The translations under genes and the position numbers were made by a program. A DNA stretch of 64,000 nucleotides, taken from NCBI RefSeq assembly GCF_008329435.1, contig NZ_NPKN01000001.1, positions 885,261 through 949,260 on the forward strand. Reading direction: 5' to 3'. The notes under the pieces are model-generated. The model was not told where the DNA came from. It saw nothing but the letters and a program-made list of their open reading frames with translations, and did not search any database. The DNA is from Rhodanobacter sp. T12-5 (lineage in GTDB: Bacteria; Pseudomonadota; Gammaproteobacteria; Xanthomonadales; Rhodanobacteraceae). Below, piece by piece: positions 29,218 to 38,925 of the stretch (the first letter of the stretch is position 1; each line of letters starts with the position of its first letter).

Positions 29218-29904
29218 ATGGATAGTTCTGTACCGCATCCCGGCTATTCAACGTCAAAGCCTTTGATTGCACCCATTCGGTCCATGTACAAAGAGCTTGG
29301 GGCCCAGGACGCCTGCATTCAGCTCCAAGAATTGTCTGCAAACTACCTCGAGAAGAGCGCAGCGGCGATGAACGCTCAGGTCAATGACTTTCTAAAGCTC
29401 CTGTACAAGGCAAATGGCATTCCACACGGCAGTTACAATTTTGCGGAAATGCGGTCAATTGCGTGCACATCCTATCTGTTAGTGACCCATTCGCTGTTTG
29501 ACAAAATGGTAAAGGGCTGCATTCGGCACTACCGCACCGCGAACCCAGCCACTGATACTCAGTGGGTGAATTCAGTTGGTGGCAAAACCTTGGCGCCGTT
29601 GCGCCGGCTCGCACATAACCTGCCAAAGCCAGAGCAAGCGAAGCTCACCTCACCTGCGGAATTTCGGCTTTTCGAGTACTACAGACAAGTACGCGTTGCT
29701 GGCACCCATGTCGCTGACAAGACGCAAAAAAAGGCGGCTGTGGCCTTCGCAGCACTGACCCAGAATGACATCCAGCATTTTGCCGAGTACGCGCAAATAT
29801 GCACTGCCCCAAACAAGCCCGAGGCGATTGGGTTCGATGACTTCAAGCTCTATACGCGTTCCATCAAGTACTACAGCAACATCCTCAATGACGTCTGCAG
29901 CTAA
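29218..29904 (+). CDS. Orphan protein with HEPN-like R-x4-H motif
   Basis: I do not recognise this 228-residue protein as a named family. It is mostly helical, with a cysteine-containing first half and a segment YYRQVRVAGTHVADK that holds R159-x4-H164, the spacing of the HEPN ribonuclease motif. It is clearly AT-richer than its neighbours (about half G+C by eye) and uses rarer codons, so it was probably acquired. It has no operon partner and no good ribosome binding site. The base string GGTCAGATTCACTTATCAAT just after it recalls repeat ends seen near mobile genes, but this is weak. Confidence 0.6.
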   Translation: MDSSVPHPGYSTSKPLIAPIRSMYKELGAQDACIQLQELSANYLEKSAAAMNAQVNDFLKLLYKANGIPHGSYNFAEMRSIACTSYLLVTHSLFDKMVKGCIRHYRTANPATDTQWVNSVGGKTLAPLRRLAHNLPKPEQAKLTSPAEFRLFEYYRQVRVAGTHVADKTQKKAAVAFAALTQNDIQHFAEYAQICTAPNKPEAIGFDDFKLYTRSIKYYSNILNDVCS

Positions 29905-29955
29905 CACCGAACGAGGTCAGATTCACTTATCAATGGTCAGGTGTGATGCCGCCGA

Positions 29956-30974
<1,019 letters not shown>

Positions 30975-30979
30975 CTAGT

Positions 30980-30993
30980 GTACCGGCCGGTAC
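30980..30993. promoter_or_regulatory. Palindromic operator candidate
   Basis: GTACCGGCCGGTAC is a perfect 14-base palindrome in the 106-base space between wrbA and the divergent YihY-family gene. Its TACCGGCCGGTA core resembles operators of TetR-family repressors. No such regulator gene is in the window, so the binding protein is unknown. Confidence 0.5.
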
Positions 30994-31038
30994 CCACGAT
31001 GTTGGTGGTCCGCCCGGGCCACCAGCGAAAGGACAACG

Positions 31039-32316
31039 ATGATCCGGCGCTTCAACCGCGAACGCACGAAGAGCTTCAGCCGCTTCATCTGGCAGCGCTT
31101 CGTCGACGACAAGTGCTTCGAGACGGCGGGTGCGCTGTCCTACACCACGCTGGTTTCGCTGGTGCCGCTGACGGTCGCGGTGTTCGCGATGTTCTCGGTG
31201 TTTCCGATGTTCCAGCCGGCGCGCGACACGCTGGTCAATTTCGTGTTCAACAATTTCGTGCCGTCGGCGGGCGAGGCGGTGCAGAACACCATGCTGGGGT
31301 TCGCCGCCAATGCCAGCAAGCTCACCGGCATCAGCATCCTGGTGATGTTGTTCAGTGCGCTGTCGATGATGATCAGCATCGAGGACCGGTTGAACCGGAT
31401 CTGGCGCGTGCACCAGCCGCGCAGCTGGGGTTCGCGCCTGCTGTTGTACTGGGCGGCGCTGACGCTGGGGCCGATCCTGGTGGTCGGCGGCATCGCGGTG
31501 ACGTCGTATGTCACGGCCGCGCCGTTGCTGCGTGGTGCCGCCGGCCAGTTCGGTGGCATCGGCCAGAGCCTGCTGACGGTGCTGCCGTTCGTGGTGACGT
31601 TTTTCACGCTGTGGCTGATGTATTCGGTGATCCCCAATTGCAAGGTGTCGCGGCGCGATGCGGCGATCGGCGCACTGCTGGGGGCGGTGCTGTTCGAGAT
31701 CGCGCGCTGGGGTTTCACCGTGTTCGTGCAGCACGCGCAGAGCTATCAGCAGATCTACGGCGTGCTGGCGGCGATCCCGATCTTCCTGCTGTGGATCTAC
31801 CTGTCGTGGGTGATCGTGATCCTGGCCGCGTCGATCGCCGCTTCGGCGTCCGCCTTCGAATACCACGCGCCGATGCAGACGCTGCCCGAAGGCGCCGAGT
31901 TCCTCGGGCTGCTGGTGGTGCTGCGGTATTTCGTCGAGGCCCAGCGGACAGGTGGCTGCGTGGATCCGGCCGACGTGCGGCTGAAGGAACCGTATCTGCG
32001 CAGTGCGCTGATCGCGGCCTATTTCGACGATCTGCGCGAGGCGGACATGATCCAGCGCGGCGAGGCCGGCGGCTGGCTGCTCTGTCGCAGCCTGGACTGC
32101 ACCAACCTGCTGCGCGTGTATCGGCATATCGACTACCCCTTGCCGTTGCAACCCGTGCAGGAGGCCGCGGCGTTGGGGATCGAACTGCCGCCGGAGTTGC
32201 TGGCGACATTGGCCGAGTTGGCCGCCGTGCTGGAAGCGAAGCTGGGCGTGCGGCTCGACCAGATCTATCCCGTGGCCGACAATCCAGCGGCCGATACCGA
32301 GGAACTGCCCGCATGA
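31039..32316 (+). CDS. YihY/UPF0761 family inner-membrane protein
   Basis: This 425-residue protein has an N-terminal segment FVDDKCFETAGALSYTTLVSLVPLTVAV and further membrane segments (SILVMLFSALSMMISIEDRLN, LLLYWAALTLGPILVVGGI, IPIFLLWIYLSWVIVILAAS), the hallmark of the YihY family. About 130 cytoplasmic residues follow at the C-terminus. The family was once called RNase BN in error; its role is unsettled. The ATG follows AAAGGA. Its stop overlaps the TlpA-like gene (ATGA). Confidence 0.92.
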   Translation: MIRRFNRERTKSFSRFIWQRFVDDKCFETAGALSYTTLVSLVPLTVAVFAMFSVFPMFQPARDTLVNFVFNNFVPSAGEAVQNTMLGFAANASKLTGISILVMLFSALSMMISIEDRLNRIWRVHQPRSWGSRLLLYWAALTLGPILVVGGIAVTSYVTAAPLLRGAAGQFGGIGQSLLTVLPFVVTFFTLWLMYSVIPNCKVSRRDAAIGALLGAVLFEIARWGFTVFVQHAQSYQQIYGVLAAIPIFLLWIYLSWVIVILAASIAASASAFEYHAPMQTLPEGAEFLGLLVVLRYFVEAQRTGGCVDPADVRLKEPYLRSALIAAYFDDLREADMIQRGEAGGWLLCRSLDCTNLLRVYRHIDYPLPLQPVQEAAALGIELPPELLATLAELAAVLEAKLGVRLDQIYPVADNPAADTEELPA

Positions 32317-32795
32317 CCGTGTTTCCATCCCTTTCCCGCGCTGCCTTGCTGGCCATGGCGCTCGTGCTGGCCGCACCGACGCACGCGGCGATGCCGGCCA
32401 CGCCGGCACTGCACGTCACCACGCTGGACGGCAAGACCTTCGACCTGGCCGCGCAGCACGGCAAATGGGTGATCGTGAATTTCTGGGCGACCTGGTGTGT
32501 GCCGTGCATCAAGGAGATGCCGGACATCTCGCGTTTCGTCGCCAGCCACAAGAATGTCAGCGCGATCGGCCTGGCCTACGACGACAGCGAGCTGGCCGAC
32601 ATCAAGGCGTTCGTGGCGAAGCATCCGGTGGTGTATCCGATCGCCCAGGTCACGCTGGACAAGCCGCTGAAGGATTTCGACGAGCCGCGCGGCTTGCCGA
32701 CGACTTATCTGATCGGACCGGACGGCAAGGTGGCCAAGCGCTTCATCGGCCCGGTCACCGCCGCCTCGTTGGGTGCGGCGATCGGCCAGCCGTGA
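32313..32795 (+). CDS. TlpA-like periplasmic thioredoxin
   Basis: This 160-residue protein has a signal peptide (ending APTHAAM) and a thioredoxin fold with active site WATWCVPCIKEMP. RGLPTTYLIGPDGKV contains the cis-proline. Such proteins reduce or oxidise disulfides in the periplasm, often in cytochrome maturation or stress defence. The start overlaps the upstream YihY-family stop by four bases and acyP follows 13 bases after its stop, so the three genes probably form one operon. Confidence 0.9.
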   Translation: MTVFPSLSRAALLAMALVLAAPTHAAMPATPALHVTTLDGKTFDLAAQHGKWVIVNFWATWCVPCIKEMPDISRFVASHKNVSAIGLAYDDSELADIKAFVAKHPVVYPIAQVTLDKPLKDFDEPRGLPTTYLIGPDGKVAKRFIGPVTAASLGAAIGQP

Positions 32796-32808
32796 CGGGC
32801 TATCGCTG

Positions 32809-33075
32809 ATGCCGACCGTGCGCTTCATCGTCAGCGGCCGGGTGCAGGGCGTGTTCTTTCGCGCCAGCACCCGCGAGCAGGCGCTGGCGCTCGGGCTCGC
32901 CGGTCATGCGAGGAATCGACCGGACGGTTGCGTCGAAGTGCTGGCCGGCGGCGCGCCGGATGCGCTCGATGCACTCGAGCGCTGGTTGCAGCAGGGGCCG
33001 CCGGCGGCGCGGGTCGACGCGGTCATGCGCGAGGACATGCCGGAGCAGAAGCTGCACGGTTTTCACGCCGGTTGA
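32809..33075 (+). CDS. acyP: Acylphosphatase
   Basis: This 88-residue enzyme hydrolyses acyl phosphates. The active-site loop GRVQGVFFRAST holds the catalytic arginine, and the paired asparagine is in ARNRPDGCVEV. Length is normal. An in-frame ATG lies upstream at 32773, inside the previous gene, but ATG 32809 gives the standard family start. It ends four bases before the convergent ppk2 gene. Confidence 0.93.
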   Translation: MPTVRFIVSGRVQGVFFRASTREQALALGLAGHARNRPDGCVEVLAGGAPDALDALERWLQQGPPAARVDAVMREDMPEQKLHGFHAG

Positions 33076-33078
33076 AGA

Positions 33079-33843
33079 TCAGAACGTATCCGGTACCCAC
33101 AACGCCTTGTCGGTGACGTGTTCGGATTTCGGCTTGCCCTTGAGCTTCGGCAGTTTCACCTTGGGGACTGCCTCGTCTTGCATCGGCAGTTGTTGCAGCA
33201 GGTGCCGGATCAGGTTGATCCGGCCGCGCTTCTGGTCGTTGAAGTCGACCACGAACCACGGCGCGTGGTCGCGCTGCGTGCGTTCGATCATCACGTCGCG
33301 CAGCCGGCCCATCTCGGTGTACTTCTGCCGCGCGACCAGGTCCACCGGCGAGAGTTTCCAGCGTTTCAGCGGATCGTCGGCGCGCTCGGCGAAGCGCTGC
33401 TCCTGCTCGGCCTGATCCACCGCCAGCCAGTACTTGATGAGGATGATGCCGTCGTCGGCGAGCAGTTTCTCGAAGGCCGGCACGGCGTCGAGGAAGGCTT
33501 CGTATTGCGTGCCGCTGCAGAAGCCCATCGCCGGTTCCACCACCGCGCGGTTGTACCAGCTGCGATCGAACAGCACGAATTCGCCGGCGCAGGGCAGGTG
33601 GGCGACGTAGCGCTGGAAGTACCACTGGCTGGCTTCGCTCTCGCTCGGTTTGGGCAGGGCCACGATGCGGTAGCCGCGGGTGTCCAGGCTCTCGGTGATC
33701 GCTTTGATGACGCCGCCCTTGCCGGCGGCGTCGCGGCCTTCGAAGATCACCAGCAGGCGCTTGCCGCTGCCGCGTAGTCCGCGCTGGAGGCGGATCAGTT
33801 CAAGCTGCAGTTCCTCCATTGCCTTGCGGTAGTGCTTGCTCAT
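33079..33843 (-). CDS. ppk2: Polyphosphate kinase 2
   Basis: This 254-residue enzyme transfers phosphate between polyphosphate and nucleoside diphosphates. The Walker A motif is FEGRDAAGKGGVIKAI, the lid region follows with ITESLDTRGYRIVALPKP, and Walker B is VLFDRSWYNRAVVE. These and the single-domain length place it in class I. The ATG follows GGAGATCC. It is convergent with acyP and is not linked to ppx or ppk1 here. Confidence 0.94.
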   Translation of the reverse strand: MSKHYRKAMEELQLELIRLQRGLRGSGKRLLVIFEGRDAAGKGGVIKAITESLDTRGYRIVALPKPSESEASQWYFQRYVAHLPCAGEFVLFDRSWYNRAVVEPAMGFCSGTQYEAFLDAVPAFEKLLADDGIILIKYWLAVDQAEQEQRFAERADDPLKRWKLSPVDLVARQKYTEMGRLRDVMIERTQRDHAPWFVVDFNDQKRGRINLIRHLLQQLPMQDEAVPKVKLPKLKGKPKSEHVTDKALWVPDTF

Positions 33844-33889
33844 GTGGATCTCCGAACCTCCAGATCTATAGCCTCGAAACCCCTCGATC

Positions 33890-33917
33890 CGTCATTCCGG
33901 CCTTCGCCGGAATGACG
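33890..33917. repeat. Short palindromic intergenic repeat
   Basis: CGTCATTCCGGC and GCCGGAATGACG form a perfect 12-base stem around the loop CTTC. Sequences of this form are common interspersed elements in proteobacterial genomes. It lies between ppk2 and prfA, both on the minus strand, and has no T-run. Confidence 0.8.
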
Positions 33918-33978
33918 ACAGGGGGAGTGTGTCGAAAGGTGGCTTGCAGATTAACCCGGCACGCCGTGACGGCGAGGT

Positions 33979-35058
<1,080 letters not shown>

Positions 35059-35063
35059 GGATA

Positions 35064-35145
35064 GAGGAGTGAGTGGCGAGGAGTGAGAAACGAGAGTGGC
35101 GTGATACGGCTTTCTCTCATCTCACTCCTCTCCACTCACTTCCTG
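35064..35145. repeat. Imperfect inverted repeat at the hemA-prfA junction
   Basis: The left arm (about 35064-35096) is built from GAGGAGTGAG-type words and the right arm (about 35111-35145) from their complements. They share the core AGTGAGTGG...GAGGAGTGAGA in inverse orientation. The right arm includes the last six codons and the stop of hemA; the left arm lies just before the prfA start. Confidence 0.75.
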
Positions 35146-36393
35146 ATCCAGCCCGTACAGCCGGCCGGCGGCGTGCAACAGGTCGAGATCGCCGGAGAGC
35201 GCTGCTTCGCGCAGGCGCGCGCTGGGATGGTGCAGCAGCTTGTTGGTCAGCGTGTTGGCAAGGAACGCCAGCGCCTCGTCCGGCGACTTGCCGTGGGCGA
35301 GCATCGCGCGGGCCTTGAGCAGCACTTCGTCGCGGTAGACCTCGGCGTGCTGGCGCATGTCGACGGCGGGGTTCTTCAGGGTCAGCGCGCGGCGCCAGGC
35401 CATGTAGCGGTCGACCTGCAGATCGATGATCGCCTCGGCGTCCTGCGCGGCGGCGGCGCGCGAGCGGCGGTTGTCGTCGATCACCTGACGCAGGTCGTCG
35501 ATGCCGTAGAGATAGACGTCCGGCAGTTCGCCGACGCCGGCTTCGATGTCGCGTGGCACCGCGATGTCGACCATGAACATCGGCTTGCGCCGACGCGTCG
35601 TCATGGCCTGCTCGACCATCGCGCGGGTCACGATCGGGTGCCGTGCGGCGGTGGAGGAAATCACGATGTCGGCATCGGCCAGGTGCTGCGGCAGGTCGGC
35701 CAGGGCGATCGCGTAACCGCCGTGGCGGCCGGCCAGCTCCTGCGCGGTTTCCGGCGTGCGGTTGGCGACGATGATCCGGCGCGCCTGTTTTTCGGCGAGG
35801 TGGCGTGCGGCCAGCTCGATGGTGTCGCCGGCCCCGATCAACAACACACAGGCCTGCTTGAGGTCGGCGAATACCTGCTCGGCAAGGCGCACCGCGGTGA
35901 ACGCGACCGAGACCGTGTGCGCACCGATGCGGGTATCCGTGCGCACGCGCTTGGCCACCGCGAAAGTGTGCTGCAGCAGGCGGTCCAGCGGTGCCTTCAG
36001 CGATTGCGCGCCGCATGCCTGCTGGTAGGCGTCCTTCACCTGGCCGAGGATCTGCGGCTCGCCCAGCACCATCGAGTCGAGTCCGGTGGCGACGCGGAAT
36101 ATGTGCCGCACGGCGGCGTCTTCATCGTGCCGATACAGGAACTCGTCCAGCTTGCCGGGGGTCAGACGATGATGACGACTCAGCCAAGCCTGCGGGATCT
36201 CCTCGGCACCAGCCGCCACGCCGACGTACAGTTCGGTGCGGTTGCAGGTGGACAGGATCATCGCCTCTTCCACGCCGGGTTCGCGGGTCAGTTCGAGCAA
36301 GGCCTCGCCGGCGGCGTCCGCGTCGAACGCCACCTGCTCGCGCAGGCTGACCGGCGCGGTAAGGTGATTGAGCCCGAGGGCGATCAGCGGCAT
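35122..36393 (-). CDS. hemA: Glutamyl-tRNA reductase
   Basis: This 423-residue enzyme makes glutamate-1-semialdehyde from charged tRNA-Glu, the first step of the C5 pathway to heme. The catalytic cysteine is in ILSTCNRTELYV. Other hallmarks are VATGLDSMVLGEPQILGQVK and the NADPH-binding VLLIGAGDTIELAARHLAEK. The last residues (EVSGEE) and the stop are encoded by an inverted repeat that fills the space to prfA. It is divergent from the TPR lipoprotein gene. Confidence 0.96.
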   Translation of the reverse strand: MPLIALGLNHLTAPVSLREQVAFDADAAGEALLELTREPGVEEAMILSTCNRTELYVGVAAGAEEIPQAWLSRHHRLTPGKLDEFLYRHDEDAAVRHIFRVATGLDSMVLGEPQILGQVKDAYQQACGAQSLKAPLDRLLQHTFAVAKRVRTDTRIGAHTVSVAFTAVRLAEQVFADLKQACVLLIGAGDTIELAARHLAEKQARRIIVANRTPETAQELAGRHGGYAIALADLPQHLADADIVISSTAARHPIVTRAMVEQAMTTRRRKPMFMVDIAVPRDIEAGVGELPDVYLYGIDDLRQVIDDNRRSRAAAAQDAEAIIDLQVDRYMAWRRALTLKNPAVDMRQHAEVYRDEVLLKARAMLAHGKSPDEALAFLANTLTNKLLHHPSARLREAALSGDLDLLHAAGRLYGLDQEVSGEE

Positions 36394-36462
36394 GGTGGCG
36401 GTGACATCTCGGCGGCGGCGACCCGGCGGCGTAGGCTAAGCTTGGCGCAACGTCGCCATGCG

Positions 36463-38244
36463 ATGACCAGTGCGGCCGGAACAGACATGTGGATGGGCAG
36501 TAGTGTGGGTAGCGGGGCAGGCAAGTTCAAGCAACTGCGGCATTTTACGGCAGTCGCGCTATTGGCGCTTGGCCTGTGCGCCTGCGCCGTTGCGCCTTCA
36601 CGATCGGCGCCGAAAGCCGCCCGTACGCCGCAACCGCTGGCGCACCTGGTGGTGGCCACGCCCGACGCCGATCACGACGCGCTGGCGCAGTTGCTGGCCG
36701 GCGAGATGGCGCTCGGTCAAACCGACCTGAAAGCTGCGTCGGACCATTTCAGCAAGGCCATGCTGCTCAGCAACGATCCCGACGTGGCCGAGCGCGCCGC
36801 CACCCTCGCCATTGCCGTGCACGATCACGATGCCGCCCGGCGTGCGCTGGATCGCTGGCAGGCGCTGGGTGCCAAGCCGGCAGCGATGGCGCAGGCGCGG
36901 GCCGAACTGGCACTGGATCGCGGCGATGCCGATGAAGCGCGGCATCAGCTGGAGCAGTTGATCGGCAGCGGCGACAAGGACGCCTGGCGCCAGTTCGGCC
37001 GCGTGCTGCTGACCGCGCGCGACCAGGCCCAGGCGGCGCGATTGCTGGAAGCGCTGGCCACGCCCGATCGGCTGCCCGGCGATGCGCAGGCATGGCTGGC
37101 GATGAGCGAGCTGGGCGACAAGTTGGGTCGCCATGCGTACGCCATGCAGATCGCCGATGCAGCGGCGCAACGTTTCAAGAGTGCCGAGACCTACGCGTGG
37201 GCGGCGCAGATGAAGTTCAAGGACGGCGACCGGCAGGGCGCCCGCGCGTTGCTGCAGAAGGCGCTGGCCAGGCAGCCGAAGAACACCCACCTGCGGCAGG
37301 CCTACGCCGGCATGCTCAGCGAGGAGGGCAACTACGCCGCCGCCGCCCGCCTGCTCGAGCACGGCCCGCAGAATGCCGATATCTATGCCATGCGGGCGGG
37401 ATTGGCGGCCCACAACAAGGATGAAAAGGCGCTCTCGGCGCTGTACCTGGAGTTGCAGAAGGCAGCGCCAGACGTGCGTGAACACAGCGCCTACCTGCTC
37501 GGTCAGCTGGCCGAGATGCAGCATCGCAATGCCGAGGCGCTTGCCTGGTACAACCAGGTGGGCGACAGCGACGAGCACGCCTTCGACGCCGACCTGCGCA
37601 GCGCGCTGATCCTGCACGAGCAGGGCAAGCGTGCCGACGCCCATCGACTGCTGGAGCAATTGCAGCTGGACTATCTGGATCAGCCCGCGCAGTTGCGGCA
37701 GGCCTGGCAGGCCGATGCCGAGTTGTATCTGCGCGAGCAGCAGTATGCGAAAGCCGAGAAGGCGTTCAGCCGCGCCCTGCAGGTCGTGCCGGATGACCCG
37801 GGCCTGCTCTACAGCCGCGGCCTGACGTACGCGGAAGCCGGCCAGGTCGACCTGGCGGTAAAGGATTTCGAACACCTCCTGAAGATCAAGCCCGGCGACG
37901 TCGATGCCAGCAACGCGCTGGGTTTCACCCTGGCCGATGCCAACCGCGACCTGCCCGAGGCCGAGCGGCTGATCCATGCTGCGCGCGTCGCCAAACCGGA
38001 CGACCCGGCCATCGCCGACTCCTGGGGCTGGTTGCAATATCGCATGGGTCACCTGGACCAGGCCGCCAAGATCCTGCGTGGCGCGTGGGTGGCGCGCAAG
38101 GACGCCGATGTCGGCGTGCATCTGGGCGAAGTGCTGTGGAAACAGGGCCGCCGCAAGGATGCGCAGCAAGTCTTCGACGAAGTGCGCAAGCTCGATCCGC
38201 ACAGCAGCAGTCTGCAGGACACCTTGAGGCGCCTGCGCCCATGA
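36463..38244 (+). CDS. TPR-repeat lipoprotein
   Basis: This 593-residue protein has a lipoprotein-type signal (ALLALGLCAC) and then about ten tetratricopeptide-like repeats, for example ALFSR-type helices such as AKAEKAFSRALQVVPDDPGL followed by AGQVDLAVKDFEHLLKI. It lies between hemA and lolB, where gammaproteobacteria often carry such a gene, and overlaps lolB by four bases. It should sit in the envelope as a scaffold, perhaps with LolB in lipoprotein sorting, but this is inference. ATG 36463 was chosen; ATGs at 36487 and 36493 are alternatives. Confidence 0.85.
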   Translation: MTSAAGTDMWMGSSVGSGAGKFKQLRHFTAVALLALGLCACAVAPSRSAPKAARTPQPLAHLVVATPDADHDALAQLLAGEMALGQTDLKAASDHFSKAMLLSNDPDVAERAATLAIAVHDHDAARRALDRWQALGAKPAAMAQARAELALDRGDADEARHQLEQLIGSGDKDAWRQFGRVLLTARDQAQAARLLEALATPDRLPGDAQAWLAMSELGDKLGRHAYAMQIADAAAQRFKSAETYAWAAQMKFKDGDRQGARALLQKALARQPKNTHLRQAYAGMLSEEGNYAAAARLLEHGPQNADIYAMRAGLAAHNKDEKALSALYLELQKAAPDVREHSAYLLGQLAEMQHRNAEALAWYNQVGDSDEHAFDADLRSALILHEQGKRADAHRLLEQLQLDYLDQPAQLRQAWQADAELYLREQQYAKAEKAFSRALQVVPDDPGLLYSRGLTYAEAGQVDLAVKDFEHLLKIKPGDVDASNALGFTLADANRDLPEAERLIHAARVAKPDDPAIADSWGWLQYRMGHLDQAAKILRGAWVARKDADVGVHLGEVLWKQGRRKDAQQVFDEVRKLDPHSSSLQDTLRRLRP

Positions 38245-38849
38245 GGCCAGTGGCGCGTTTGCTCGCTGCCGGCCTGGCCTTGCTGCTGACGGCGTGCGCG
38301 CCGCAAATCGTGCGCGTGAAGGGCGACGCCAGCCTGATGAAGGCGCAGGTCGAGCGCGAGCACGCGCTCGCCGGTGCCGATCACTGGGTGCTGCAGGGCC
38401 GGCTCGGCGTATCGAACGGCAAGGACGGCGGCAGCGGCAGCTTCAGCTGGACCCAGGACGGTGAGCGGTACGAATTCGTGCTGCGCGGGCCGGCGATCAG
38501 CGGCATGGATTTCCGCCTCAGCGGCGGCCCGGATGGCGCCTTGCTGGAGGGCTTGCGCGAGGGGCCGTTGCGCGGTCCCGATGCGGCCGCGCTGATGCGC
38601 AAGGCGCTCGGCTGGGAGGTTCCGCTGGGCGATCTGCGCGCCTGGGTGCTCGGCTTGCGCGCCGACAGTGGCCCGGCCGAATTGAGTTTCGGCGCGAATC
38701 GGCTGCCCTCGACGCTGCAGCAGGACGGCTGGACGGTCGAATATCCCCAATGGGATGCCGTCCGCGCGCCACCGTTGCCGACCAGGGTGTACGCGGGGAA
38801 ATCGCCGTACAAGGTGAAGTTGTCGATCGAATCCTGGCAATTCCGGTAG
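38241..38849 (+). CDS. lolB: Outer-membrane lipoprotein insertion protein LolB
   Basis: This 202-residue protein is an outer-membrane lipoprotein that receives lipoproteins from LolA. The signal MRPVARLLAAGLALLLTACA has a lipobox ending in cysteine 19. The mature part has HWVLQGRLGVSNGKDGGSGS and FSWTQDGERYEFVLRGP, the first strands of the open beta barrel, and ends in the strand YKVKLSIESWQF. It starts inside the stop of the TPR gene and precedes ispE, as usual in this group. Confidence 0.93.
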   Translation: MRPVARLLAAGLALLLTACAPQIVRVKGDASLMKAQVEREHALAGADHWVLQGRLGVSNGKDGGSGSFSWTQDGERYEFVLRGPAISGMDFRLSGGPDGALLEGLREGPLRGPDAAALMRKALGWEVPLGDLRAWVLGLRADSGPAELSFGANRLPSTLQQDGWTVEYPQWDAVRAPPLPTRVYAGKSPYKVKLSIESWQFR

Positions 38850-38925
38850 CGCCGCTGGCAACCCGGTTGGGTTAGGCTTTGCGCCCCTGCTGGCCGCGCC
38901 GCTGTTGCGCAACTCCGGAATCGCG

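Noticed and set aside
29905..29955. Insertion-sequence end after the HEPN-like gene
   Set aside because: The GGTCAGATTCACTTATCAAT string recalls mobile-repeat ends, but no matching inverted copy or target duplication was found upstream of the gene.
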